Assembly: GCF_022808175.1 (NCBI RefSeq) | Contig: NZ_JALGBX010000025.1 | Coordinates: 1 to 64,000 of the forward strand | DNA: 64,000 nucleotides | From: Streptomyces sp. AP-93 | GTDB taxonomy: Bacteria > Actinomycetota > Actinomycetes > Streptomycetales > Streptomycetaceae | Direction: 5' to 3' | Shown here: positions 17,984 through 25,738 of the stretch, piece after piece | Position numbering within the stretch: position 1 is the stretch's first letter | Layout: each line of letters starts with the position of its first letter | The notes under the pieces: model-generated | The model's database searches: none | What the model saw: the letters and a program-made list of their open reading frames with translations, nothing else | What the model was told of the DNA's origin: nothing | Translations under genes and position numbers: made by a program

Positions 17984-19320
17984 CGGTCGACGCCTCCCAT
18001 CACGGGGTCGATGGAGGCGACGGCCACGATGACGTCGGCGATCTGGCCGCCCTCGCACATCGCCGCCATGGCCTGCAGGTTGGTGAAGGACGGGTCGCGG
18101 AAGTGGACCCGGTAGGGGCGGGTTCCGCCGTCGGAGACGACGTGCACGCCGAGCTCGCCCTTGGGCGACTCCACGGCCGCGTAGGCCTGGCCGGCCGGTA
18201 CCCGGAAGCCCTCGGTCACCAGCTTGAAGTGGTGGATGAGGGACTCCATGGAGGTGCCCATGATCTGCTTGATGTGGTCGAGCGAGTTGCCGAGGCCGTC
18301 GGGACCCATCGCGAGCTGCGCGGGCCACGCGATCTTCTTGTCGGCGACCATCACCGGGCCCGGCTCCAGCCGCTCCAGGCACTGCTCGACGATCCGCAGG
18401 GACTGGCGCATCTCCTCCAGCCGGATCAGGAACCGCCCGTAGGAGTCACAGGACTCGGTGGTCGGCACGTCGAACTCGTAGTTCTCGTAGCCGCAGTACG
18501 GGTCCGTCTTGCGCAGGTCGTGCGGGAGGCCGGCGGAGCGCAGGATCGGGCCGGTGGCGCCGAGCGCCATGCAGCCGGTGAGGTCGAGGTAGCCGACGTC
18601 CTGCATGCGCGCCTTGAAGATGGGGTTGCCGGTGGCGAGCTTGTCGTACTCCGGCAGGTTCTTCTTCATGGTCTTCACGAAGTCGCGGAGCTGGTCCACG
18701 GCGCCCGGGGGCAGGTCCTGCGCGAGGCCGCCGGGGCGGATGAACGCGTGGTTCATGCGCAGTCCGGTGATCAGCTCGAACACGTCGAGGATCAGCTCGC
18801 GGTCGCGGAACCCGTAGATCATGATCGTGGTCGCGCCCAGCTCCATGCCGCCGGTGGCGATGCACACCAGGTGGGAGGAGAGCCGGTTGAGCTCCATCAG
18901 CAGGACGCGGATGACGGTGGCGCGGTCCGGGATCTGATCGGTGATGCCGAGCAGCTTCTCGACGCCCAGACAGTACGCCGTCTCGTTGAAGAACGGCGTC
19001 AGGTAGTCCATGCGCGTGACGAAGGTGGTGCCCTGCGTCCAGTTCCGGTATTCGAGGTTCTTCTCGATGCCGGTGTGGAGGTAGCCGATGCCGCAGCGGG
19101 CCTCGGTGACCGTCTCGCCGTCGATCTCCAGGATCAGGCGGAGCACTCCGTGGGTGGAGGGGTGCTGGGGGCCCATGTTGACGACGATCCGCTCGTCGTC
19201 GGCACGGGCCGCCGACTGGACGATCTCGTCCCAGTCGCCGCCGGTGACGGTGTAGACGGTGCCCTCGGTCGTTTCGCGGGCAGAGGCGTGGCTTGACGCG
19301 TTGTTCGATGTGGGGGACAT
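17980..19320 (-). CDS. nuoD: NADH-quinone oxidoreductase subunit D
   Basis: 446 aa. A hydrogenase-derived subunit that forms the quinone pocket with NuoB and NuoH. The quinone-site loop VVNMGPQHPSTHGVLRL near residue 48 carries the key His residues. Other signatures are GYLHTGIEKNLE and DYLTPFFNETAYCLGVEKL. NuoC and NuoD are separate genes here, not fused as in E. coli. The ATG overlaps the final base of the nuoC stop (TGATG). Confidence 0.96.
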   Translation of the reverse strand: MSPTSNNASSHASARETTEGTVYTVTGGDWDEIVQSAARADDERIVVNMGPQHPSTHGVLRLILEIDGETVTEARCGIGYLHTGIEKNLEYRNWTQGTTFVTRMDYLTPFFNETAYCLGVEKLLGITDQIPDRATVIRVLLMELNRLSSHLVCIATGGMELGATTIMIYGFRDRELILDVFELITGLRMNHAFIRPGGLAQDLPPGAVDQLRDFVKTMKKNLPEYDKLATGNPIFKARMQDVGYLDLTGCMALGATGPILRSAGLPHDLRKTDPYCGYENYEFDVPTTESCDSYGRFLIRLEEMRQSLRIVEQCLERLEPGPVMVADKKIAWPAQLAMGPDGLGNSLDHIKQIMGTSMESLIHHFKLVTEGFRVPAGQAYAAVESPKGELGVHVVSDGGTRPYRVHFRDPSFTNLQAMAAMCEGGQIADVIVAVASIDPVMGGVDR

Positions 19321-20060
19321 CAGCTGTACGACCTCCGCTGGTCGGGAGCCGGGATCTGGGCGCCCTTGTACTCGATGGCGATGCCGCCGAGCGGGTAGTC
19401 CTTGCGCTGCGGGAAGCCCTGCCAGTCGTCCGGCATCATGATCCGGGTGAGGGCCGGGTGCCCGTCGAAGATCAGGCCGAAGAAGTCGTACGTCTCGCGC
19501 TCGTGCCAGTCGTTCGTCGGGTAGACGGAGACGATCGAGGGGACGTGCGGGTCGGCGTCCGGGGCCGTCACCTCCAGGCGCACGATCCGGCCGTGGGTGA
19601 GCGAGCGCAGGTGGTAGACGGCGTGCAGCTCGCGGCCCTTGTCATCGAGGAAGTGCACTCCGCTGACCCCGGTGCAGAGCTCGAAGCGCAGGGCCGGGTC
19701 GTCGCGCAGGGTCCTGGCGACGAGGAGCAGGTGCTCGCGCGCGATGTGGAGGGTCAGCTCCCCCCGGTCGACGACGACCTTCTCGATCGCGTTCTCGGGG
19801 AGCAGGCCCTGCTCCTCCAGCGCCCCTTCGAGCTCGTCGACGACCTCGTCGAAGTACGAACCGTACGGGCGGGCGCTCGCGCCGGGCATCGCCACGGTGC
19901 GCACGAGCCCGCCGTAGCCGCTGGTGTCGCCGCCGTCCGAGGCGCCGAACATGCCCTTGCGGACGCCGATCACCTCGGGGCCGGCCGCGCCGCGGGGCGC
20001 GGGCACGTTGTCGCCGTCGCCGGCATGGGGGCCGTTCTGCACGGCCGGGTCCTCGCTCAC
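19320..20060 (-). CDS. nuoC: NADH-quinone oxidoreductase subunit C
   Basis: 246 aa. A 30-kDa peripheral subunit. The family signature ERETYDFFGLIFDGHPALTRIMMPDDWQGFPQRKDYPLGG is near the C terminus. The first 60 residues (Gly/Asp/Pro-rich, up to PYGSYFDEV) are an N-terminal extension relative to the short bacterial form. The GTG start at 20060 overlaps the nuoB stop. Confidence 0.95.
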   Translation of the reverse strand: MSEDPAVQNGPHAGDGDNVPAPRGAAGPEVIGVRKGMFGASDGGDTSGYGGLVRTVAMPGASARPYGSYFDEVVDELEGALEEQGLLPENAIEKVVVDRGELTLHIAREHLLLVARTLRDDPALRFELCTGVSGVHFLDDKGRELHAVYHLRSLTHGRIVRLEVTAPDADPHVPSIVSVYPTNDWHERETYDFFGLIFDGHPALTRIMMPDDWQGFPQRKDYPLGGIAIEYKGAQIPAPDQRRSYS

Positions 20061-20611
20061 CGCAGGAGCCCCTTCATCTCAATGGTGGGGAGCGCCTTGA
20101 GGGCCGCCTCCTCCGCCTCGCGGGCCGCCTCTTCCCGGTTCACGCCGAGCTTGCCGCCCTGGATCTTCTGGTGGAGCTTGAGGATCGCGTCGAGCAGCAT
20201 CTCGGGGCGGGGCGGGCAGCCGGGCAGGTAGATGTCCACGGGGACGATGTGGTCGACGCCCTGGACGATCGCGTAGTTGTTGAACATTCCGCCCGAAGAC
20301 GCACAAACACCCATAGAGATGACCCACTTGGGAGCGGGCATCTGGTCGTACACCTGCCGCAGCACCGGCGCCATCTTCTGGCTGACCCGGCCCGCCACGA
20401 TCATCAGGTCGGCCTGGCGCGGGGATCCGCGGAAGACCTCCATGCCGAAGCGGGCCAGGTCGTACCGGCCCGCTCCGGTGGTCATCATCTCGATGGCGCA
20501 GCAGGCCAGGCCGAAGGTGGCCGGGAAGACGGACGCCTTGCGCACCCATCCCGCGGCCTGTTCGACGGTGGTCAGCAGAAAGCCGCTCGGCAGCTTCTCT
20601 TCCAGTCCCAT
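20057..20611 (-). CDS. nuoB: NADH-quinone oxidoreductase subunit B
   Basis: 184 aa. It carries the terminal 4Fe-4S cluster N2, which reduces the quinone. The tandem Cys pair C37-C38 in ATFGLACCAIEMM, C103 in SMGVCASSGG and C132 in LPGCPPRPE supply the ligands. The Arg- and Met-containing stretch AGRVSQKMAPVLRQVYDQM is also conserved. It starts 15 nt after the nuoA stop, the largest gap in the operon. Confidence 0.97.
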   Translation of the reverse strand: MGLEEKLPSGFLLTTVEQAAGWVRKASVFPATFGLACCAIEMMTTGAGRYDLARFGMEVFRGSPRQADLMIVAGRVSQKMAPVLRQVYDQMPAPKWVISMGVCASSGGMFNNYAIVQGVDHIVPVDIYLPGCPPRPEMLLDAILKLHQKIQGGKLGVNREEAAREAEEAALKALPTIEMKGLLR

Positions 20612-20626
20612 GGAAAATTCAGCCCC

Positions 20627-20986
20627 TCAGTCCCATTCCAGGCCGCCGCGGCGCCATACGTAGGCGTAGGCGACGAAGACGGTGAGCACGAAGAGGAGCA
20701 TCTCGACGAGCCCGAAGATCCCCAGCGAGTCGAAGGTGACCGCCCAGGGGTAGAGGAAGACAACCTCGATGTCGAAGACGATGAAGAGCATCGCCGTCAG
20801 GTAGTACTTGATGGGGAAGCGGCCGCCGCCGGCCGGCATGGGAGTGGGCTCGATGCCGCACTCGTAAGCTTCAAGTTTTGCCCGGTTGTACCGTTTTGGG
20901 CCGATCAGCGTGGCCATGACCACGGAGAAGATCGCAAACCCTGCGCCGAGGGCGCCGAGCACGAGGATGGGCGCGTACGCATTCAC
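20627..20986 (-). CDS. nuoA: NADH-quinone oxidoreductase subunit A
   Basis: 119 aa, the usual size, with three hydrophobic helices. Signatures are AYECGIEP and the acidic motif MLFIVFDIEVVFLYPWAV. The GTG at 20986 is preceded by GGAAGGAGCGAGGAGC, a strong ribosome-binding region. The frame is open upstream to 21079, but that part lacks family similarity and overlaps the regulatory region. It is the first gene of the 14-gene operon. Confidence 0.96.
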   Translation of the reverse strand: MNAYAPILVLGALGAGFAIFSVVMATLIGPKRYNRAKLEAYECGIEPTPMPAGGGRFPIKYYLTAMLFIVFDIEVVFLYPWAVTFDSLGIFGLVEMLLFVLTVFVAYAYVWRRGGLEWD

Positions 20987-21064
20987 GCTCCTCGCTCCTT
21001 CCAGTCGTCCTTGACCGTTGGACCGCTGTGCCGGCGCCGCGCGCCCCGCCTCCCACGTCTCGCA

Positions 21065-21080
21065 TGTGAGGCAGTTCACA
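21065..21080 (-). promoter_or_regulatory. Rex operator (ROP) upstream of nuoA
   Basis: On the minus strand the sequence is TGTGAACTGCCTCACA. It matches the Streptomyces Rex consensus TGTGAACNNNTTCACA at all but one defined position. It lies 79 bp upstream of the nuoA GTG. A possible -10 element, TAAGAT, is at 21097-21102, so bound Rex would sit just downstream of the promoter. Rex is known to repress nuoA-N in S. coelicolor when NADH/NAD+ is high. Site identity is seen in the sequence; its use here is inferred. Confidence 0.85.
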
Positions 21081-21086
21081 AGCCGG

Positions 21087-21919
21087 ACTGGTGCGCATCT
21101 TATGCCCGCCCATCTGTGATCTGCGACACGGGTTACAACAACGAGTTTGTGATCTCCACCACCTGACGAACGATCATGAAGCCCAATGAGTAGTGATCTT
21201 CATACGTGAAGCATCCACATGATCACCAAAGGTGACATCCGCACCTGTCGTCGCAGGTGGAGGGCCTGTTGCACTATCAAATCGTGGCCACTGCATGCAA
21301 ATTGGCAACGTGGTGCGCGTGATGATAAAGGGATCGGCACCCCCCGGCCGGGGGACCCCGCGCGGACGGGAGTGGACGCGTGCATGCATTCACTAAGTCG
21401 GGGCAGAGGAGGACTCGGGGGTCACCCGGAGAGGGGGACTCGGGGGTCATCCCGAGAGGGGGACTCCGGGGGCATCCCGAGAGGAGCCGGAGGCGGTCCG
21501 AAGGCGACCCGGAGGTGACTCCGGGGCGGAGCGGCGGCCGGGTCGCGCCCGATCGCGGGACGGCTCCGACCCGGCTTTGATCCGGCTCCGGCGCGGCTCC
21601 GGGCCGTCGGCGCGTTCACGGTTCGGTCACAGGAGGGCCACAGCGTCCGCATCGCGTGACGCTTCTGTGACCTGCGCCACTCGGAATTCGCGGTACCGAA
21701 AGGGGGCTTGGCCATCAGTGCGGGTGGATGGTAGGCCCGGGATCAATTCGGACTTATTGCGGAAACCCCATGATCACAGCCCTGTGACCGGCTGTCCGAT
21801 TCGCCCGTTACGGCGTCAATAAGAGTTCCGACGCGCCCGGTTAGCCCGGTTCGCGCACAACTGTGGCGCAGACCACGTTTCTTGAAGGGAACCGGCGCGC
21901 CCTGATAGCGGTTGTACCC
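21087..21919. other. Long intergenic region between nuoA and the NlpC/P60 gene
   Basis: About 830 bases without a convincing gene. The part near nuoA (21110-21330) is AT-richer than the surroundings and probably holds promoters. The middle is G-rich and contains the 25-bp tandem repeats described separately. Nearer the NlpC/P60 gene there is a palindrome, TCACAGCCCTGTGA, at 21774-21787. Short frames here lack a start with an RBS and lack third-position G/C bias. A structured leader RNA for the NlpC/P60 gene is possible, but I could not match any known riboswitch consensus. Confidence 0.5.
21413..21487. repeat. Three tandem 25-bp repeats
   Basis: Three head-to-tail copies begin at 21413, 21438 and 21463, each close to ACTCGGGGGTCATCCCGAGA followed by GGGGG. 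Copies 1 and 2 differ at two positions and copy 3 is more diverged. They lie in the intergenic region upstream of the NlpC/P60 gene. Runs of five G in each unit could form G-rich secondary structure. Confidence 0.8.
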
Positions 21920-22792
21920 ATGTCCCTCACCGCTCACATACCCAGCCACCGGAAGCCCCGCCGCAGCGCCTCGAAGCTCGCGGTCCGCGCCGGAGTTGCC
22001 GGTGGCGTCCTCAGCACCCTGGCCATGGCCGGCACGGCGAGCGCCACCCCCTCCGCCGAGCCCGCGCACGAGACCACGCTCGAAATGCCGGTCCTCGACC
22101 TGGACCTGAGCGCCGAGGTGTCCTCGCACGTGGCCAAGGCCGCGGAGAACACCCGCGCCGCCGCCGTCGACGGCGAGCTCAACGCCCTGGAGGCGACGGC
22201 CCGCACGGGCGCCGCCGCCGAGGCCAAGAAGCTCAAGGCCGACGCCCAGCAGAAGGCCGACGCCGAGGCCAAGGCGAAGGCCGAGAAGGCCGAGGCGGAC
22301 CGCAAGGCCGAGGCCGAGCGCGCCAACCGCAGCACGGCCCGCACCCCGATCCAGAGCAACTCCGGGTCCTCCTCGTCGAACGGCTCCTCCGCGGGGTCCT
22401 CCTCGCAGGGCAAGGGCACCGTCACGGCCCCCGCGACCGGCTCCGCCGCCGCCATCGTCAACTTCGCCCGCGCGCAGGTCGGCAAGGCCTACGTCATGGG
22501 CGGCACCGGCCCGTCCTCGTTCGACTGCTCGGGCCTGGTCCAGGCCGCGTACCGGCAGGCCGGCATCACCCTGCCGCGCATGTCGCAGGCGCAGTCCAGC
22601 TTCGGCAAGTCGGTCTCCCTGAGCGCCCTCCAGGCGGGCGACATCCTGTACTGGGGCTCCAAGGGCAGCGCGTACCACGTCGCCGTCTACGTCGGCGGCG
22701 GCAAGTTCGTCGGCGCGCAGAACTCCAGCACCGGCATCGTCGAGCGCTCCCTGAGCTACGACCGGCCGACGGGCGCCGTCCGCGTCCTCTGA
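21920..22792 (+). CDS. Secreted NlpC/P60 peptidoglycan endopeptidase
   Basis: 290 aa. It likely cleaves peptide stems of peptidoglycan outside the cell. The ATG at 21920 begins a signal peptide with basic residues (PSHRKPRRSASK) and a hydrophobic core ending AGTASA near residue 36. Residues about 70-140 form an Ala/Glu/Lys-rich coiled coil, then a Ser/Gly linker. The C-terminal NlpC/P60 domain starts near IVNFARAQVGKAYVMGG. The catalytic Cys is in FDCSGLVQAAYRQAG, and the catalytic His is in AYHVAVYVGGG. No strong RBS precedes the ATG. A terminator hairpin follows. In other streptomycetes a similar gene also sits beside nuo. Confidence 0.9.
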   Translation: MSLTAHIPSHRKPRRSASKLAVRAGVAGGVLSTLAMAGTASATPSAEPAHETTLEMPVLDLDLSAEVSSHVAKAAENTRAAAVDGELNALEATARTGAAAEAKKLKADAQQKADAEAKAKAEKAEADRKAEAERANRSTARTPIQSNSGSSSSNGSSAGSSSQGKGTVTAPATGSAAAIVNFARAQVGKAYVMGGTGPSSFDCSGLVQAAYRQAGITLPRMSQAQSSFGKSVSLSALQAGDILYWGSKGSAYHVAVYVGGGKFVGAQNSSTGIVERSLSYDRPTGAVRVL

Positions 22793-22829
22793 CATCTCCC
22801 CGCAGTCCCGGGCCGCTCCCGGTGACGCA

Positions 22830-22876
22830 CGAAAGGCCGGTACTCCCCCGCTCGGGGGTGGAGTACCGGCCTTTCG
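22830..22876. terminator. Strong bidirectional terminator
   Basis: A stem-loop with 17-bp perfect arms (22830-22846 and 22860-22876; CGAAAGGCCGGTACTCC) surrounds a GC-rich loop that can itself pair. It lies between the converging NlpC/P60 gene and the small secreted gene. Confidence 0.85.
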
Positions 22877-22962
22877 GCGTCCTGGGGGCTCCTGGAAGCG
22901 CCCGGAGGCGCCCGGGGCCCCTGAGGGGCGCCTGGGGGCCTTCACGGCCCCGCGCCGCTGCG

Positions 22963-23376
22963 TCAGTCGAGGAACGTCGCCGAGGTGATCTTGTTCTTGA
23001 AGTTGACGCTGGCGTTGCCCGTGTAGCCCGGGGGGAGCGAGCCGATCAGACCGGTGAGGTTCACTTCGGTGGCCACCTTCCACGTGTACGTGTCCCGGTT
23101 CCGGTAGGACGCGGTGTCGTCGTTCGTCACCCGGTTCCGGCCGGCGCAGCCCTCCGGTCCGACGAAGAGGTCGTTGAAGAAGTTCCAGTCCGACGACATC
23201 AGGTCGAAGACACAACCCCCTTGGTAGGAGTTGTAGTAAAGGCCGAACTCGCTGGTTTCCAGATAGCCGTTCCGCTCCGTGTTGGCGGCGGCCGGACCGG
23301 CTGCCGCCAGGAGAACTGCGCCCACGGATACCGCCGCGACGCAGCCGGCGGCGATTTTGTTAAGGGCCTTGTTCAT
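22963..23376 (-). CDS. Small secreted protein, I36 inhibitor/crystallin-like
   Basis: 137 aa. The signal peptide has core AAGCVAAVSVGAVLLAAAGPAAA, with cleavage before NTERNG near residue 32. The mature 105 residues are rich in Tyr, Asn and Asp and contain FGLYYNSYQGGCVFDL and NDDTASYRNRDTYTW. This resembles the peptidase inhibitor I36 / beta-gamma-crystallin-like secreted proteins of Streptomyces. Two Cys (in GGCVF and EGCAG) could form one disulfide. GGAG sits 8 nt before the ATG. It is divergent from the first lipoprotein gene. Inhibitor activity is only a family-based suggestion. Confidence 0.75.
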   Translation of the reverse strand: MNKALNKIAAGCVAAVSVGAVLLAAAGPAAANTERNGYLETSEFGLYYNSYQGGCVFDLMSSDWNFFNDLFVGPEGCAGRNRVTNDDTASYRNRDTYTWKVATEVNLTGLIGSLPPGYTGNASVNFKNKITSATFLD

Positions 23377-23595
23377 TGGTTATTTCTCCATCTTCAGGGA
23401 ATTGATTCCGGCCGGGATTAAACCTTCCGGGGCACCACAGGGCAAGGGCCTTCTCGGCTGTTCAGGCCACAACCCGCATGGCGGGTAACGGACTTGTCCG
23501 CATTGGGGGCACCTGATTACGCTCTCCCGCGGCCTCCGCCCCCTCCCCCGCACCTGCGCGCCCTTCCACTCCGCCGACCGCAAGGGAAACACCTC

Positions 23596-24093
23596 GTGCG
23601 TGTACGCGAAATATCCTCGTCACTCCTTTTGTGCTGCCTCGCGCTGACCGGATGCGGAGGCGGGGAAGTCCCGGGGAAGAACTCCGGAGCGGGAAAGTCC
23701 GGACTTACGGCCGGGCCCACTGCCACACCCTCGATCGCGGCGGCGGACATGCCGTTCTACACGTGCATGCAGCAGCACGGAATGACCATCTCCTACGGGG
23801 ACAACGGCGCTCCGCACTTCGTGGAGAAGGAGAGCCCGCAGTTCCTCCCGGCCCAGCAGGCCTGCCTGTCGCTGCTCCCTCCCCCCTCCCCCGTCCAGGC
23901 GGGCCCGCAGGAACTCGCCGCCGCGCGCAAGTCCTCCGAGTGCATGCGGGGACGGGGCATCTCCTGGTATCCGGACCCGGATCCGGTCACCGGCGAGGTA
24001 CAGCAGAAGGACGGCGGCACCTCCGAGCAGTGGCAGGCGCTCAAGCGGGACCACCTCGACGCGTACCGGGCCTGCCTGCCGCGGCCCTCCTGA
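23596..24093 (+). CDS. Small lipoprotein with repeated CM-x3-G motifs
   Basis: 165 aa. The GTG at 23596 follows AAGGG and starts a lipoprotein signal peptide with lipobox LTGC (lipidated C20). The mature part has regularly spaced Cys: C57 in FYTCMQQHGM, C90, C116 in SECMRGRGISWYPDPDP and C160 near the end (DAYRACLP). The CM-x3-G pattern recurs in the larger lipoprotein encoded next on the other strand. Related proteins are, to my recollection, often found with FtsX-type ABC exporters and peptidoglycan-binding proteins, but no transporter is adjacent here. It is unnamed. Confidence 0.8.
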   Translation: MRVREISSSLLLCCLALTGCGGGEVPGKNSGAGKSGLTAGPTATPSIAAADMPFYTCMQQHGMTISYGDNGAPHFVEKESPQFLPAQQACLSLLPPPSPVQAGPQELAAARKSSECMRGRGISWYPDPDPVTGEVQQKDGGTSEQWQALKRDHLDAYRACLPRPS

Positions 24094-24096
24094 CCG

Positions 24097-24195
24097 GCGC
24101 GGGCACGGCGCAGCGGCCCGCGCACGGCGCAACGGGCCCGGACACGGCGCAATGGGCCCGGACACGACTCAATGGCCCGCACACGGCTCAGAGGA
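24097..24195. repeat. Five tandem repeats of about 20 bp between converging lipoprotein genes
   Basis: Units near GGCCCGGACACGGCGCAATG begin around 24097, 24117, 24137, 24157 and 24176. The third and fourth are the most alike. The array fills the gap between the two lipoprotein genes, and its last unit includes the stop codon of the minus-strand gene. The array may act as a terminator region or be a recent slippage product. Confidence 0.75.
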
Positions 24196-25180
24196 GCCCT
24201 GCCGCCAGCTTGTAGCGGGCCTCGCGCTGCTTCTTGTACAGCGCGAGGGTCTCGGCCCGCTCCTCCACCAGCCGCTCCTGATAGGCCTTCTCCACCGCCG
24301 CCCAGATGCCCACGAGGTTCACCTCGCGCTTGCAGGCGACGTCGGCCTTGGCCGCGGTGACGGCCTTGGGGCCGCCCGGATCGGCCTCCAAGCCGAGCTT
24401 CTGGACGACCTCGTAGGGATCCTTCAGCCCGGTGTACCCCGACTTCCCCATGCACGCGGACCAGTTCTTCAGCACCTCGGCCACCCGCGAATCGCCCTTG
24501 GAGCGTTCGTGCGCCTCCGATGCCAGCCCGAACGGGAACAGCAGGTCCACGCTGTCCTTCGTCGGCGCGTACAGCTTGCGGTACGCCTCCCGCAGGCATC
24601 CGCCGACCGGCACCTTCTGCCCGCCGACGTCGATGCCGCTGTCCACCCGCGCGGCCTCCTCCTCGGACGGGGCGTCCGGGGGCTGCGCGGCGCCGCCCTG
24701 CTCCCCGCCCGGCCGTTCGCCGTGCATGACCAGGGCGGCGCTCTCGCTCAGCGGGGTGGCCGGGGGCTTGACCGGCCGCCCCTTGCCCGCGGTCGCGTCG
24801 TAGCCGTGGGCCGCCGCGAACACCGGATCGGCCGGCCCGAAGAGCGTGCGGTGCCGGCCCTCGGGCCCCTGGGCGCCGGCGGGATCGGACGGCCTGACCT
24901 CCTCGTACGGGAACCCGTACCGGGCCATGCACCGGGAGAGCAGCCGCTGCTGCACCTGCCCCATGCGGACCGTCTCGGCCTCGGTGTCCGTGTACGCGTC
25001 CAGGGGCAGCGAGAGCGAGGCGGTCGCCGGGGCGACGGCGATCTCACCGAGTTCCGGCTCGCCGCGCGCGCCGCCGCCGTCCGGATCCGAACAGCCGGCC
25101 AGGACGAGCGCCAGCAGGACGGCGGCCGGGAGGGCGGGTCGCGGGAGCGGACGGGAGCGTATGCCGGAAGACCTGTTCAC
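24188..25180 (-). CDS. Lipoprotein with CM-x3-G motifs
   Basis: 330 aa. The signal peptide is followed by lipobox LAGC (lipidated C30). The mature protein contains LSRCMARYGFPYEEV near residue 83 and WSACMGKSGYTGLKDPYEV near residue 240, the same CM-x3-G-aromatic pattern as the small lipoprotein. Two more Cys are in VGGCLREAY and DVACKREVN. The C terminus is a Lys/Glu/Arg-rich helix, possibly coiled coil. The GTG start at 25180 has only a weak RBS. The function is unknown. Shared motifs and proximity suggest the two lipoproteins are distant paralogues with related roles at the envelope. Confidence 0.8.
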   Translation of the reverse strand: MNRSSGIRSRPLPRPALPAAVLLALVLAGCSDPDGGGARGEPELGEIAVAPATASLSLPLDAYTDTEAETVRMGQVQQRLLSRCMARYGFPYEEVRPSDPAGAQGPEGRHRTLFGPADPVFAAAHGYDATAGKGRPVKPPATPLSESAALVMHGERPGGEQGGAAQPPDAPSEEEAARVDSGIDVGGQKVPVGGCLREAYRKLYAPTKDSVDLLFPFGLASEAHERSKGDSRVAEVLKNWSACMGKSGYTGLKDPYEVVQKLGLEADPGGPKAVTAAKADVACKREVNLVGIWAAVEKAYQERLVEERAETLALYKKQREARYKLAAGLL

Positions 25181-25369
25181 TCTCGGAAATTGAACAGCCC
25201 GGCCGGTGCCGGGGACAAGGCCTTCTCACCTGCTGGTCAGCCAAACTTCTTGCCTGGAAACCGACTTGCCGCCCCGTCCCGCCCGGCGGGCACCTCGCGC
25301 CGAACGGGCGGGGTGCTGCCAAGATGGCCGGGGCGAGCACGCCCGAGTCGCCCCCGGAAGTGGTGATCC

Positions 25370-25738
25370 GTGACGCCCAGCCCGTCCGACGAAGCCGACG
25401 CAGCTGACGAAGTCGATGAAGCCGACGAAGCCCCCGGTACCGCCCCGGCCGCCGCCGGGCTCGGACTCCTGTCCCTCGGCGGCTGGCTGCTGACCACCAC
25501 CCGCCCCTGGCAGAAGCCAGGCTCCCCGCTCACGCTCACCCTGGAGTGGACGGCCTCGGGGACCCTGCTGCTCTGCGGCCTGGTCCTGCTGACCCGCTGC
25601 GTCCGCCGTGTCCACGGCACGGCCGAGCCCGCACAATGGCTCGCCGCGCAGAAGCTCCGCGAGGTCGTGACCGCCGACCGCAAGGCGTTCGGCCCCGTCT
25701 CCGCCGAAGCACGGCGGCAGGCGGAACAGGAGTGGTGA
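25370..25738 (+). CDS. Small membrane protein, unknown
   Basis: 122 aa. The N terminus is very acidic (repeated D/E/A residues, about 20 aa). It is followed by two hydrophobic segments (GLGLLSLGGWLLT and TASGTLLLCGLVLLT) and a cytosolic C-terminal tail with RKAFGPVSAEARRQAEQEW. Its stop overlaps the start of the PIN-domain gene (GTGA), so the two are probably translated together. No family is recognised. It does not look like a VapB-type DNA-binding antitoxin. Confidence 0.65.
   Translation: MTPSPSDEADAADEVDEADEAPGTAPAAAGLGLLSLGGWLLTTTRPWQKPGSPLTLTLEWTASGTLLLCGLVLLTRCVRRVHGTAEPAQWLAAQKLREVVTADRKAFGPVSAEARRQAEQEW

Noticed and set aside
21774..21787. Palindrome TCACAGCCCTGTGA as a possible Crp or Rex site for the NlpC/P60 gene.
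   Set aside because: The half-sites are in the opposite order from the Crp box (GTG-N6-CAC), and it lacks the Rex core TGTGAAC. It is mentioned only as an unexplained palindrome.
21087..21919. A c-di-AMP (ydaO-type) riboswitch upstream of the NlpC/P60 gene.
   Set aside because: Such switches precede some Streptomyces wall hydrolases, but I could not find the conserved segments on the plus strand here.
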